Below the pieces are notes generated by a model. That model did no database searches and had not been told where the DNA came from. It was given only the letters and a program-made list of their open reading frames with translations. A stretch of DNA of 64,000 nucleotides from positions 310,001 to 374,000 of the forward strand of contig NC_012883.1 of NCBI RefSeq assembly GCF_000022545.1. The letters run 5' to 3'. Both the position numbers and the translations under genes were made by a program. This stretch comes from Thermococcus sibiricus MM 739. GTDB lineage: Archaea > Methanobacteriota_B > Thermococci > Thermococcales > Thermococcaceae. Below are positions 42,951 through 52,649 of the stretch, in pieces. The stretch's first letter is position 1. Each line of letters begins with the position of its first letter.

Positions 42951-44582
42951 ATGGGGATGAGGTTAAAGAATTTAAATGCCCTATTACCTTTGGTTTTTTT
43001 ATTCCTGTTCTTTTACTTCCCCCTAATTAGCATATTAAAAGAAGGTCTGTGGGATAACGGGATTACGCTAAGATACATCCTTCGGGCTATCTCAAACAGC
43101 TACCATAGGAGGGTTATATTTTTCACATTTTGGCAAGCCTTGGCATCCACACTCTTGACACTCTTTCTTGGTTTTCCAGGAGCTTACATATTTGCAAAAT
43201 ATGAATTTCCAGGAAAAGGTATTCTAAAAGCCCTTCTAACTGTTCCTTTTGTGATGCCAAGTATTATGGTTGCTTTAGGATTTATTCTCCTTTTTGGCCG
43301 TGTGGGGATCATAACTCAGATTTTAGGGAGGGATTTAGGGATCCTTTACTCTTGGAAGGCCATAATTCTTGCTCATGCGTTTTACAATTTTCCTGTTGTT
43401 GTTCGAATGGTATCTTCACTTTGGCAACGCATAAATCCTCACTATGAGGAAGCTGCAATAAGCCTTGGGGCGAGAGGTTTCACACTTTTTAGAAAAGTAA
43501 CTCTACCAATGCTCATGCCTGCTATTTTTGCTTCTTCTATGTTAACATTTGTTTTCTGTTTTCTGAGTTTTTCTGTCCCCCTTATTCTAGGTGGATACCA
43601 GTATGCTACTATAGAGGTAGATATTTTTACCTCCATAATGACACTCCTTGATTTTAAGACTGGCGCCGCACTGGCAATAATCCAAATTTTCTTAAGCCTT
43701 ATTTTTATGTATCTCTACCTTAAAAGTTTGGACTTATATGCAAAAGCTGAGAAGCAAAAAGTGTTTAGAGAACCTGTTCATTTAACATTTAAAAAACTCA
43801 TAAGTGCAAGAGGTTTGTTGATAATCTTTTATTCTCTTGTGGTTTTTCTATTTATATTATCCCCTCTCCTTGCTGTTATTTATCATTCTTTTACATATGG
43901 GGGTAGTTTCACACTCGAATGGTACAGAAGAGTTTTTTCTCCTGAATATAATCCTATATTTGGTGCAAACAGTATAACTGCAATTAGAAATTCTCTTTTG
44001 TTTGGTTTTTCTGCAGTAATTCTCTCAACGTTTTTGGCCCTGAGTATAGCGTACATTATGTATAGGTGGAGGTTTAAAGGGAAAAATTTCTTCGATGCTA
44101 TTGTGATGCTCCCCCTAGCTTCTTCGGCAATTACACTTGGATTGGGATACATAAGAGCTTTCCATAAGCCCCCACTTGAGTTTCTTGGTACATGGTATTT
44201 GATAATCTTTGCCCACACAATAATAGCCTATCCATTTGTTCTAAGGTCTGTGTCTACTAGTCTGAAAAAAATAAATCCAAACTTAAAGGAAGCTGCAATG
44301 AGTCTGGGAGTCAATGAACTTGGTGCATTTCTAAAAGTTGAGCTTCCATTGGCATTTGGTGGGATAATTGTTGGAGCTATCTTTGCTTTTGCTATGAGCA
44401 TAGCTGAACTTGGAGCCACATACATGATTTATAGGCCAGAATATACCACAATCACAATAGCAATTTATCGATTCTTAGGTTCTCGGCAATTGGGACCGGC
44501 TTCGGCAATGTCTGTACTCTTGATATTAGTTAGCACAATAGCTTTTATAGTCATCGAGAAAACGGGTGAAGAGATATGGTGA
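42951..44582 (+). CDS. thiP: Fused ABC permease, thiamine/iron type (ThiP-like)
   Basis: 543 residues, about twelve helices in two homologous halves, each with an EAA loop ([24 protein letters not shown] and [23 protein letters not shown]), as in ThiP/FbpB permeases. TTATAAAA at 42921-42928 places the transcript start near ATG 42951, so translation may be leaderless; ATG 42957 is an alternative. The binding protein at 45591-46655 is of the thiamine type, which sets the assignment; iron or another small anion remains possible. Confidence 0.8.
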   Translation: MGMRLKNLNALLPLVFLFLFFYFPLISILKEGLWDNGITLRYILRAISNSYHRRVIFFTFWQALASTLLTLFLGFPGAYIFAKYEFPGKGILKALLTVPFVMPSIMVALGFILLFGRVGIITQILGRDLGILYSWKAIILAHAFYNFPVVVRMVSSLWQRINPHYEEAAISLGARGFTLFRKVTLPMLMPAIFASSMLTFVFCFLSFSVPLILGGYQYATIEVDIFTSIMTLLDFKTGAALAIIQIFLSLIFMYLYLKSLDLYAKAEKQKVFREPVHLTFKKLISARGLLIIFYSLVVFLFILSPLLAVIYHSFTYGGSFTLEWYRRVFSPEYNPIFGANSITAIRNSLLFGFSAVILSTFLALSIAYIMYRWRFKGKNFFDAIVMLPLASSAITLGLGYIRAFHKPPLEFLGTWYLIIFAHTIIAYPFVLRSVSTSLKKINPNLKEAAMSLGVNELGAFLKVELPLAFGGIIVGAIFAFAMSIAELGATYMIYRPEYTTITIAIYRFLGSRQLGPASAMSVLLILVSTIAFIVIEKTGEEIW

Positions 44583-45580
44583 GGGTTAGGCTCGAAGGAA
44601 TAAAGATGTCTTGGGAAGATTTTCAGCTTGATATTCCCCATTTAGAAGCAAAAGCAGGAGAGTTCTTGACTCTTCTTGGACCGAGTGGTTGTGGAAAAAC
44701 CACAACGCTAAGAATAATCGTTGGCTTTGAAAGGCCAGACAAAGGGGCAGTCTACTTTGGTGAGAAGCTTATGAATCACGTTCCACCATACGAAAGGAAT
44801 ATTGGTATAGTTTTCCAAGATTATGCTTTGTTCCCCCATATGAATGTTTTTGATAACATAGCATTTGGGTTAAAGGTCAGGAAGATCCCTAGGAATGAAA
44901 TAGAGAAAAGGGTGATCTGGGCACTTGAATTAGTAGGGTTAAAAGGCTTTGAAAAGAGATATCCAGAACAGCTTAGCGGAGGCCAACAACAAAGAGTGGC
45001 CTTGGCCAGGGCGCTGGTAATAGAACCCCAAGTTCTTCTTTTGGATGAACCTCTCTCAAATCTTGATGCAAAGATTCGTGAGAGACTTAGGGGTGAGATA
45101 AAGAGAATTCAGCGGGAACTTGGGATAACCACAATTTATGTTACCCATGATCAAGAAGAAGCAATGGCAATAAGTGATAGAATCGCTGTGATGAATATTG
45201 GAAAAGTTGAACAGATTGGAACTCCATTAGAACTCTACTATAATCCAAATACTGAGTTTGTAGCTCAGTTTCTTGGACTATCAAACATCTTAGAACTTAG
45301 AGCTGTAGAGGGAAAAGTGTGTCTTGGAGAACTTTGTTTCAACGTTGGAAGAGATGGAAAGGTGAAGATATTTTTTAGGCCTGAAAGTGTGTATATCGAA
45401 GAAGGAAAAACCGGTGAGATAGTGAGTTACGAGCTTTTGCCTGGTAGAATAAGATTTAGAATCGATATAGAGGGAACAATAATAATAGCAGAACGCTTTC
45501 TAAGTGAAATTCCATTCTCTATCAAAAATCTACCAAAAAGAGTGGGAGTAAGAGTAAAGCAGTTTTCAATAATTGGATAA
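44576..45580 (+). CDS. ABC transporter ATPase (ThiQ/FbpC-like)
   Basis: 334 residues: Walker [10 protein letters not shown] near 35, LSGGQQQR near 135, [13 protein letters not shown] near 155 and VTHDQEEAM, then a C-terminal TOBE-type domain. Overlaps the permease gene by 7 nt. Convergent with the binding-protein gene, separated by 10 bp. Confidence 0.85.
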   Translation: MVRVRLEGIKMSWEDFQLDIPHLEAKAGEFLTLLGPSGCGKTTTLRIIVGFERPDKGAVYFGEKLMNHVPPYERNIGIVFQDYALFPHMNVFDNIAFGLKVRKIPRNEIEKRVIWALELVGLKGFEKRYPEQLSGGQQQRVALARALVIEPQVLLLDEPLSNLDAKIRERLRGEIKRIQRELGITTIYVTHDQEEAMAISDRIAVMNIGKVEQIGTPLELYYNPNTEFVAQFLGLSNILELRAVEGKVCLGELCFNVGRDGKVKIFFRPESVYIEEGKTGEIVSYELLPGRIRFRIDIEGTIIIAERFLSEIPFSIKNLPKRVGVRVKQFSIIG

Positions 45581-45590
45581 AAGAAAAAGA

Positions 45591-46655
45591 TCATGCACGA
45601 GCATTTATTATTTCTTCTGGACTTTTTCCTTCTACCATAAGTGCAGTCCACTCTTTGATCCAGCGTTCAAAGTTTTCTTTGATGTAAGTTGGTTCGAGAG
45701 TTAATGGCTTTATCTCATTTGGTTGCACTGCGTATTCAAAGACTTCTGGAAGTTTAATATTTGGATTCACTGGATACATCCACTGGTTAGTGGGAATTGC
45801 ATCCTGGAACTCTTCAGTGAGCATAAATTCTATGAATTTCTTTGCTAACTCCTTGTTCTTTGCTCCTTTTATTATTCCCGCTCCTTCTATTTGCATGTAG
45901 TTGCCTTCTTCGAATGCTATGGCCTTTACATAAGTTATATTATCGTAATAGACTGTTGCAGCAGGAGAAGTTGCATAGCTAAGCACGAGAGGGAATTCAC
46001 CGTTCATAAAAGCTGTCCAGGCCTCGGTCCATCCCTTAACTATGTGAACATCATTCTCCTTAAGCTTTTGCCAGTAGTAGAGATATCCTTCGTCACCATA
46101 AACTGCTATTGTCCATAGGAGAAACGCTGCACCAGGAGAACTTGTTCTTGGGTCTTCAATAACAAGTTTGCCTCTCCATTCTGGCTTTGTAAGATCTTCA
46201 AGACTCTTTGGTGGATTTTGTACCATATCTTCTCTGTAATTTATCGAGATATACCCGTAATCATAGGGGGTCAAGTGAAACGTTGAATCAAATATGAGAC
46301 TTTCTGGAAAGAGGTTTATATTCTCTGGCTTGTAAGGCTCTAGCACTTCAGCTTCGATTGCCTTTGCCAAAAGACTGTTGTCTATCCCTATAACTAAATC
46401 GGCCCTTGGATTGTCCTTTTCCAGAATCAATCTGTTTAAAACTTCTCCTGCATCTCCAATAAGTTGTAGTTCGACTTTAACTCCATACTTTTCCTCGAAT
46501 TTTGGAATTACTTCGCTTGCAAGATATTCAAAGCTGTCGTACGAGTAAATGATGAGTTTTTGCTCTTCTGTCTGGGTTGTTTGTGTTTGTTGATTGAGGC
46601 ACCCAAGTGCTGTTGCCATAAGTACAAGGCTTAAAATAATTGCAAGCTTCTTCAT
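45591..46655 (-). CDS. thiB: Thiamine-type ABC binding lipoprotein (ThiB-like)
   Basis: 354 residues from ATG 46655 (GGTGAAGGAG upstream; GTG 46664 rejected). Lipobox TALGCLNQ, then IIYSYDSFEYLASEVIPKFEEKYG, GDAGEVLNRLILEKDNPRADLVIGIDNSLL and SYATSPAATVYYD, which follow the order of ThiB/TbpA thiamine-binding proteins. Unusually, the binding protein is on the opposite strand from its permease and ATPase and has its own TATA box (TATATATA near 46679). Confidence 0.85.
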   Translation of the reverse strand: MKKLAIILSLVLMATALGCLNQQTQTTQTEEQKLIIYSYDSFEYLASEVIPKFEEKYGVKVELQLIGDAGEVLNRLILEKDNPRADLVIGIDNSLLAKAIEAEVLEPYKPENINLFPESLIFDSTFHLTPYDYGYISINYREDMVQNPPKSLEDLTKPEWRGKLVIEDPRTSSPGAAFLLWTIAVYGDEGYLYYWQKLKENDVHIVKGWTEAWTAFMNGEFPLVLSYATSPAATVYYDNITYVKAIAFEEGNYMQIEGAGIIKGAKNKELAKKFIEFMLTEEFQDAIPTNQWMYPVNPNIKLPEVFEYAVQPNEIKPLTLEPTYIKENFERWIKEWTALMVEGKSPEEIINARA

Positions 46656-46678
46656 CTCCTTCACCTAAAACTAATTTT

Positions 46679-46686
46679 TATATATA
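46679..46686 (-). promoter_or_regulatory. TATA box for the thiB-like gene
   Basis: Minus-strand TGTATATATAAAAA about 25-30 nt before ATG 46655. No TPP riboswitch core is visible in the very short leader. Confidence 0.5.
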
Positions 46687-46733
46687 CATAACTCTGTTCT
46701 GAATGTGATTTAAAAAGCTTCCCCATCGCAAAC

Positions 46734-46741
46734 TTTATAAA
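46734..46741 (+). promoter_or_regulatory. TATA box for tRNA-Gly
   Basis: CTTTATAAATCC about 32 nt before the tRNA 5' end at 46773. Confidence 0.55.
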
Positions 46742-46772
46742 TCCAAATCCACTCATGTTAAAACAGCTACAT

Positions 46773-46850
46773 GCGGTGGTAGTCTAGCCTGGTCTAGGAC
46801 ACCGGCCTTCCAAGCCGGTGACCCGGGTTCGAATCCCGGCCACCGCACCA
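46773..46850 (+). tRNA. tRNA-Gly (anticodon TCC)
   Basis: Acceptor GCGGTGG/CCACCGC, discriminator A, encoded CCA; anticodon loop CTTCCAA in a CCGGC/GCCGG stem. Confidence 0.94.
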
Positions 46851-46923
46851 AATCAATTTTTAGGTGGTTTCTGTTCTCCAAACTCTTAAATATAAGATGT
46901 TCAATTATCCATTGGTGGAGTTG

Positions 46924-47076
46924 ATGTCCAATCTCACAAAAGAAAAACTTGCTGAACTTTTAAGGGAAGCTGAAAAAGCCCATGCTGAATATGAAAAGCG
47001 CCTTGGAAAAAGAGACGAAAACTGGCCTGAATGGTATGCAGAATATATAATAAAAAGGCTTAAAGGGACGCCTTAA
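46924..47076 (+). CDS. Small conserved acidic/basic protein (WPEWYAEYI motif)
   Basis: 50 residues from ATG 46924 (GGTGGAG 4 nt upstream): MSNLTKEKLAELLREAEKAH helix, then GKRDENWPEWYAEYIIKRL. Probably a helical hairpin; function unknown to me. The 3' end overlaps the convergent BtpA-family gene by 17 nt. A longer frame back to 46864 is possible but lacks a ribosome-binding site. Confidence 0.6.
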   Translation: MSNLTKEKLAELLREAEKAHAEYEKRLGKRDENWPEWYAEYIIKRLKGTP

Positions 47077-47842
47077 GCTTTTCGGCTAAGTTTATTAGTT
47101 TTTTGGCCCGTTCTGGGTCAATATCATTGTTTGTTTTTCCATCTTTCTTAATCCATGTTCCCACTATAAACCCATCTGCATATTTCCATAGCTCTGGCAA
47201 GTTTTCGTAGGTTGTTCCAGAACCAACAAGAACTGGTACATTTGAGAGTTCTTTTGCCCGTTTGAGCTTTTTTAGATCGACTTCATTTCCTGTTCTTTTT
47301 CCGCTTATTATTACGGCATCGGCTAAGCCCCTTTCAATTGCATCACTCAAAGCCTCTTCAAAATCTCCAAAATGATGAGCATGTTTGACATGCACGTCTG
47401 CAAACACTTTGATTTTTGAGGGAAGAAGTTTTCTAAGTCTTGCGAGTTGGACTGCTATCCCTTCGATTACACCCTGATCCGTATATGCTACTCCGCTTAG
47501 GACATTTACCCTGATGAAATCAGCTTTAACAGTGTAGGCTATTGAATATGCCGCAATTGCATCGTTTCTGAGAACGTTTATACCAAGGGGGAGAGGTATT
47601 TCTTCCTTTATTGTTCTAGCAATGAGGGTCATAGAAGCAACGGTTATAGGTTCCACGGTTTTTGAAAAGGGTACATCATTGAAGTTCTCAATCATTATGG
47701 CGTCAAAGCCCGCCTCCTCAATCTTCTTTGCTTCACTAATAGCGTGTTCTACAACTCCATTAAAATTTCCATCGTAAAGATAAGAACCGGGGAGGGGTTT
47801 GAGATGAACCATCCCAATGAGAACTTTCTCCTCAAAATTCAT
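47060..47842 (-). CDS. BtpA/SgcQ-family TIM-barrel protein
   Basis: 260 residues starting MNFEEKVLIGMVHLKPLPGS, with AGFDAIMIENFNDVPF, PLGINVLRNDAIAAYSIA, VFADVHVKHAHHF and VLVGSGTTYENLPELWKYADGFIVGTWIKKDG, all typical of the BtpA family. Members are linked to photosystem stability in cyanobacteria and to sugar or nucleoside metabolism elsewhere; the role in archaea is unknown. AGGTGATTTC precedes ATG 47842; an in-frame start at 47923 has no ribosome-binding site. Confidence 0.82.
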   Translation of the reverse strand: MNFEEKVLIGMVHLKPLPGSYLYDGNFNGVVEHAISEAKKIEEAGFDAIMIENFNDVPFSKTVEPITVASMTLIARTIKEEIPLPLGINVLRNDAIAAYSIAYTVKADFIRVNVLSGVAYTDQGVIEGIAVQLARLRKLLPSKIKVFADVHVKHAHHFGDFEEALSDAIERGLADAVIISGKRTGNEVDLKKLKRAKELSNVPVLVGSGTTYENLPELWKYADGFIVGTWIKKDGKTNNDIDPERAKKLINLAEKLKASL

Positions 47843-47959
47843 GAAATCACCTGATCGTAAGTTAAGGTATTTGGTATAATAAACTTTATTCATTGAGCAT
47901 CTTGGGAGTAATATAATTACCAATCCTGATTTTGCCTTTTGTTTCGGTTAAGTTTGACC

Positions 47960-48060
47960 TTCTTTTTTCAAGCCTCTTTCTTTAGGGCAGGGAGGAGCTC
48001 AGAAACATTGGGGCGTACTGAATGTTACGGGGGAAGAGTATGAAGAAAAAAAGAAAGAAA
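47960..48060 (+). other. Possible right-end remnant of an IS200/IS605 (TnpB) element
   Basis: In the 251-bp gap between two genes, CCTCTTTCTTTAGGGCAGGG then GGAGCTCAG forms a short hairpin (47973-47979 with 47989-47995, including G-T pairs). The phrase TTTAGGGC-GGGAGG-TCAG recalls the right ends and omega-RNA scaffolds of archaeal TnpB elements. No transposase reading frame is adjacent. Recalled resemblance only. Confidence 0.3.
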
Positions 48061-48093
48061 CTTATAGAACAAATTTGATTCCTCCGAAAAAGT

Positions 48094-48678
48094 TCAGGCT
48101 TTTTCTATTAACTCATCTAGAACTTCCTTGAACCGAGCAGCATCGATCCATTTAATACCCATTTTCTGGGCCCATGTTAGAATACCAACATCTGCAGAGA
48201 CTATTGTGGCGTCCAGTTCTTTGGCGAGTAATATAAGCTCAAAATCTTCTTTGCTATCAACTATTCCCTCTCTTAAGGCTTTTCTATAATTTCTCCGAAG
48301 TTTTTGTATTATTGCATTTACGTTCTGGCTATCCACTACACTCTCTCTCACGGCCTTCTCTGCAACCCTAAGACCCTTATCTATTCTTCTTCTAATATCC
48401 TCGATTAGCTCATAAACAACAAAAGCAGGTATTCTAATGTCGTGCACGTTGGGAGGTTTTTTGATTATATAAAGCTCTATATCTGGGGAGACTTCCTCTA
48501 ATTCCACAAAATGGCTGACTTCCTTATAAATTCCAGGAGGCATATAAAATTCAACTCTCCCAAAAAGACGTTCAGCATATTCTAAAAAAATCTTCATAGC
48601 TTCTGTGGGATTGTCCCCAAATCTATTTCTGATCTCGGGGTTTACAAAAATACTTGTATCAAGGATAAAGCGAATCAT
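48094..48678 (-). CDS. PIN-domain protein, RNA-ligase-partner family
   Basis: 194 residues from ATG 48678 (GTGAT upstream). RFILDTSIFVNPEIRNRFG opens the PIN domain (Asp in LDTS); VDSKEDFELILLAKELDATIVSADVGILTWAQ supplies the later acids. This long PIN form matches the archaeal RNA ligase partner family (UPF0278). No RNA ligase gene lies in the window beside it. Likely RNA processing or degradation. Confidence 0.78.
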   Translation of the reverse strand: MIRFILDTSIFVNPEIRNRFGDNPTEAMKIFLEYAERLFGRVEFYMPPGIYKEVSHFVELEEVSPDIELYIIKKPPNVHDIRIPAFVVYELIEDIRRRIDKGLRVAEKAVRESVVDSQNVNAIIQKLRRNYRKALREGIVDSKEDFELILLAKELDATIVSADVGILTWAQKMGIKWIDAARFKEVLDELIEKA

Positions 48679-48765
48679 TTTTATCACGCTCTATTATTAT
48701 ATCTTAGACCTTAAAACGATAACCTTAAATTCCATTTAGCTGTTAAGACTTTGGAGGTTATTAAA

Positions 48766-49962
48766 ATGAAAGTAGGAGTGGTATTTGGAATTAGCGAAAT
48801 AGCGAATCCAAAAGCATTCGAGAAGAAAGCTTCTGAGTTTCTGATGAGTCTTGCAAACGATTTTGAGATAGAAGGGGGGCTTTTTGTATCCTCAAAATCA
48901 GATACTAGGGAGGTGGACTTTAAAGAAGTGGATATTATCGTTCTTTACCCACTAACAGGAGGTACTGAAAATGCTCTCAAAGAGTTTGCTTATTATCGGA
49001 AACCAATAGTTCTTTTTGGAGATTCTTTTAATAATTCAATTGCTGCAGCAATAGAACTTAGGGAGTATTTTAGGGATCTTCTAATACCAGCAGCGCTTGT
49101 GAAGAATTTTGACGAACTGAAAGCTGCAATTTTAGGGTATGATGACATGAAGGAGTTGTTTAATAAGGTTCTGAATACTAGATTAGGACTTATCGGGAGG
49201 ATATCAACATGGCTAATAAACGAAAAATTCAATCTCCCATATGTTCACATTAGCTTAAAAAAATTCTATGAGTACTACGATGCTACAACTGAGGCTGAAG
49301 GTTGGAAAGCTGTAGAAGGTATAGTTACAAAAGCAATGGATATTAAAGAACCTCAAAGAGAAGATCTTGTTAAAACTGGCAGGATGTATGTAGCCTTAAA
49401 GAAAATAATCCAAGATTACAAATTGGATGGATTTGCCATAGGTTGCTTTGAAATGCTTAACAAGCTTAATGCAACTCCTTGTTTGGCATTAGCAATGTTG
49501 AATGCAGAGGGAATTCCAGCCGCATGTGAAGGGGAGCTAAATTCTCTATTGGGAATGCTTATAGTGAGAAGATTCTTTGACAAACCAGCTTTTATGGGTA
49601 ACATAGCGGATTATGGAGAGAATCATATAATCTTGGCTCACTGTACTGCCCCATTAATTGCTAACTATATTTTAAGATCACACTTTGAAAGTGGAAAAGG
49701 TGTAGGAGTTGCTGTAAGCCTTCCAAAGGGAAGGGCTTCTTTATTAAAAATCAGAGGAAGAAAAGCTGTAGTTGCGGGAGTTGAGGTGATAGAGCAAGAA
49801 AGGAGTGAATATCGGTGCAGAACTCAAATGAAGCTTAAAATTGAGGAAGCAGAGGACTTCATAGATGGAACTCTTGGAAATCACCATCTTTTGGTTTATG
49901 CAGATAGTGAAGAACTTGCTGATTTATTAAGCGAGCTTGGTTTCGAGGTGATGCTTTACTAA
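48766..49962 (+). CDS. Fucose-isomerase-fold protein (second paralogue)
   Basis: 398 residues from ATG 48766 (GGAGGTTATT upstream). Rossmann half with DIIVLYPLTGGTENALKEFAYYRKPIVLFGD, then FAIGCFEMLNKLNATPCLALAMLNAEGIPAACEGELNS and MGNIADYGENHIILAHCTAPL, the FucI/AraA C-domain phrases. Shorter than the 38565 protein and only partly similar. Substrate unknown; context gives no clue. Confidence 0.7.
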   Translation: MKVGVVFGISEIANPKAFEKKASEFLMSLANDFEIEGGLFVSSKSDTREVDFKEVDIIVLYPLTGGTENALKEFAYYRKPIVLFGDSFNNSIAAAIELREYFRDLLIPAALVKNFDELKAAILGYDDMKELFNKVLNTRLGLIGRISTWLINEKFNLPYVHISLKKFYEYYDATTEAEGWKAVEGIVTKAMDIKEPQREDLVKTGRMYVALKKIIQDYKLDGFAIGCFEMLNKLNATPCLALAMLNAEGIPAACEGELNSLLGMLIVRRFFDKPAFMGNIADYGENHIILAHCTAPLIANYILRSHFESGKGVGVAVSLPKGRASLLKIRGRKAVVAGVEVIEQERSEYRCRTQMKLKIEEAEDFIDGTLGNHHLLVYADSEELADLLSELGFEVMLY

Positions 49963-50027
49963 CTATCTTTTCTTTTAACTAAACATTTATTAAGTTCTTT
50001 GATAGTTACTTTAACATGGTGGTTAAT

Positions 50028-50204
50028 ATGAATGAGCAAGAGAAGAAAATGTTAACGTATATCTTGGATAAATTGGTGGAGTTTATTGTGATAACTTTGG
50101 GTGTTGCTGTTGGGTTTATCATTGCTTCGGGATTTGTAGCAAGGCAGATAGCTCATGCACTCGGGGGGATGAAAAATGAAAAGAAATGCTCAGGCAGCTA
50201 TTGA
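50028..50204 (+). CDS. Small single-helix membrane protein
   Basis: 58 residues from ATG 50028 (GGTGGTTA upstream): a charged start MNEQEKKMLTYILDK and one helix EFIVITLGVAVGFIIASGFVA. Its last 29 bases overlap the following pilin-like gene, so the two are coupled. Unknown family. Confidence 0.6.
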   Translation: MNEQEKKMLTYILDKLVEFIVITLGVAVGFIIASGFVARQIAHALGGMKNEKKCSGSY

Positions 50205-50358
50205 ATATTTGATGATGATAGCTATTGTGTTAATAATAATTTTTGTAGTGATTCAAATTGTTAGAAGGACAGTAATAAATGCGGCTCAAAACATCCAGAA
50301 CTTAACTCAGACAATAGTTGAGGAATTACAAAAGGCAAAAGAAGGGATCAACCCCTAA
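50176..50358 (+). CDS. Class III signal-peptide (pilin-like) protein
   Basis: 60 residues: MKRNAQAAIEYLMMIAIVL is an archaeal class III (QxxxIEYL) signal, cleaved before Gln6 by an EppA-type prepilin peptidase, followed by the hydrophobic assembly helix and a short polar tail (NLTQTIVEELQKAKEG). GGGGGGAT precedes the ATG. At about 55 mature residues it is a minimal pilin-like subunit. The 3' end overlaps the convergent TRAP gene by 11 nt. Confidence 0.78.
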   Translation: MKRNAQAAIEYLMMIAIVLIIIFVVIQIVRRTVINAAQNIQNLTQTIVEELQKAKEGINP

Positions 50359-52648
50359 GTTTTTCTCCAAATAACTTAAGCCCAACGACTCCCGCAACAC
50401 CTAAACCTATTGGTATTATGTGGAGTGTGGCACTGGCAAGTCCTATTATGCCAATAATGACCCTAACCTCTTTTCTTAGGTTCTTTTGGAACCATCCAGT
50501 TAAGGAGATTGCTAGTAGGTACATTACCAAGAGAGTCGCTCCAAAGTTGTAAAGCACGTGAAGGGCTGTTAATAGTGTCCATTCTTGTACTGTTATTAGA
50601 AACATTTCAGGGTGTGTGAAATATATATACGGTCCTATATAACCAGCTAGTGCATATTTTACGGCATTCATTGCAGTTTTCCAGAAATCCCCCCCTGCTA
50701 AAGCAGAACCTGCATAAGAGGCCAAAGCAACTGGTGGGGTTACATCAGCGAGTATTCCAAAGTAAAATACGAAGAAGTGTGCGGCTAAGAGAGCTATTGG
50801 TGTTGTAAATCCAGGAACGGGGGAGCTGTATGATTGAAGACCCAAAACTGCATTGTATATTGCGGGGGCCGCTACAAGAGAAGTGATGATATAGTTTGCA
50901 GTTGTAGGAACTCCCATGCCCAATATTAGGCTAAATACCATTGTTAATAAGAGTAATAACCATAGATTTCCTGCTGTTAAATCTATAAGTCTGTATCCTA
51001 ACTTTGTCACCAATCCAGTCATGGTTAGAACTCCTTGGATGAGTCCAGCACTTGCAGCTGCAAGCATTACACTTGTGCTTGTTTTTCCTGCATCAATCAT
51101 AGACTCATAAGTGGCGGAGTACATTAGTTTGCCATCTTCACTTTTTGAGATATACCCCACTATTAGTGAGAACCCTATCCCCATTACACCGCTCATTAGG
51201 AGTATCTGCTCTTTTCTCATTCCCAAGTACTTTGTTAATGCTATAAAGAATATAAACAATAGAGTTATGTAAAATTTCTCATTAAACTCGACGAATTTTT
51301 TAGTAAAGCCAAGTGCCAACAAACCTAAAGTGAGTAATACAAGAAGTATTGTGACGGGGATTGCGACTTCTCTTCCTGTGAACATTAGCACGGTGCTCAC
51401 TAATACTGTTGCAACATACAGGCCCTCATGTCCTTTAATGTTATCTTTAGATATCCAGGCGACCCAAATTGCTATTCCAAGGGATGAAATGGCTGATATG
51501 TGTGGTGGGATTCCCCATATTAAGGCCACAGTAATAACGGCAATTGGGAGCAGAATGTAGAGCTTTCTTATGAAGTATCTAAGCGGTGCAAATTTTTCTC
51601 TTGGCATTCCTTTTAATCCAAGGCGCTTTGTTTCTAAATCTATGAAAAGGTAAACTCCAGAATAATACACGAGAGCAGGAAGTACTGCAGCAATGATTAG
51701 CTTGTTATATGGAATTCCAAGGAATTCTGCCATAATAAATGCAGCTGCACCCATAATAGGGGGCATTAGCTGGCCGCCTGTAGAGGCCACAGGTTCAACG
51801 GCTCCAGCAACCTCCGGAGGATAACCTGCCCTTTTCATTAGGGGAATTGTAAATGTCCCTGTAGTTAAAACGTTGGCAACGCTTGATCCACTCACAGTTC
51901 CCATAAGGCCACTCGAAACGACTGCAGATTTAGCGGGACCTCCAGGACGAGCTCCAAAGAGGGATATCATGAACTCTGTTATGTAATCACTTATACCAAT
52001 TTTTAGTAAGAACGCTCCAAAGAACACAAAAGCAAACACATAAATTGTCATCACAAAGAATGGGATCCCAAAGATCCCTTCATCAAAATACAGTTGCTGG
52101 GTAAAGCGAATCCAGTTAAATCCTATGTTGTTGATGCCATAAAGAAGGAAGACAACCACAACTAGTGGAAGCACCCAGCCGAGCACTCTTCTTGTAGCCT
52201 CAAGAACTAAGATTATTGCCATAAGACCGAACACTACGTCAGTCATGTAAACCTCAGCAAATTCTGCATATCTTTGGTATACGAAGAATAGATATAAGGC
52301 GGAAACAACTCCAAGAATTGCCAGTAGGTAGTCATACAGTGGAACTTTCTTTAAATATTTTTCTTTTTTTCTTATTGGATATAACAAGTACGTTATTAAG
52401 AGTATCATGGCAAGTACAAAGGCTTCTCCCTGCTTAGTTTGGAAGGTAGTTTTCAGTGGTCCAATTACAATACCCATTCTTGAAAAAAGGTCATATAGGG
52501 TGTAATTGAAATTGAATATGAACAGGATTTCATAGATACCAATTAATATTGCAGCCACCTTTATTATATTCTCAAGCGTTGGGGGGAGTGTCCTTGTTTT
52601 TTCTATCACAATTTTTTCAACTTTCTCAAATTTTCCTTCAATTTCCAT
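50348..52648 (-). CDS. TRAP transporter fused 4TM/12TM permease (DctQM)
   Basis: 766 residues, about sixteen or more membrane helices; the small DctQ-like part at the N-terminus is fused to the large DctM part (VVSSGLMGTVSGSSVANVLTTGTFTIPLMKR, LGMGVPTTANYIITSLVAAPA). Sodium-driven uptake of an organic acid, with the TAXI receptor two genes upstream. GGAGGTGCTA precedes the ATG. Confidence 0.93.
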   Translation of the reverse strand: MEIEGKFEKVEKIVIEKTRTLPPTLENIIKVAAILIGIYEILFIFNFNYTLYDLFSRMGIVIGPLKTTFQTKQGEAFVLAMILLITYLLYPIRKKEKYLKKVPLYDYLLAILGVVSALYLFFVYQRYAEFAEVYMTDVVFGLMAIILVLEATRRVLGWVLPLVVVVFLLYGINNIGFNWIRFTQQLYFDEGIFGIPFFVMTIYVFAFVFFGAFLLKIGISDYITEFMISLFGARPGGPAKSAVVSSGLMGTVSGSSVANVLTTGTFTIPLMKRAGYPPEVAGAVEPVASTGGQLMPPIMGAAAFIMAEFLGIPYNKLIIAAVLPALVYYSGVYLFIDLETKRLGLKGMPREKFAPLRYFIRKLYILLPIAVITVALIWGIPPHISAISSLGIAIWVAWISKDNIKGHEGLYVATVLVSTVLMFTGREVAIPVTILLVLLTLGLLALGFTKKFVEFNEKFYITLLFIFFIALTKYLGMRKEQILLMSGVMGIGFSLIVGYISKSEDGKLMYSATYESMIDAGKTSTSVMLAAASAGLIQGVLTMTGLVTKLGYRLIDLTAGNLWLLLLLTMVFSLILGMGVPTTANYIITSLVAAPAIYNAVLGLQSYSSPVPGFTTPIALLAAHFFVFYFGILADVTPPVALASYAGSALAGGDFWKTAMNAVKYALAGYIGPYIYFTHPEMFLITVQEWTLLTALHVLYNFGATLLVMYLLAISLTGWFQKNLRKEVRVIIGIIGLASATLHIIPIGLGVAGVVGLKLFGEKLRG

Positions 52649-52649
52649 T

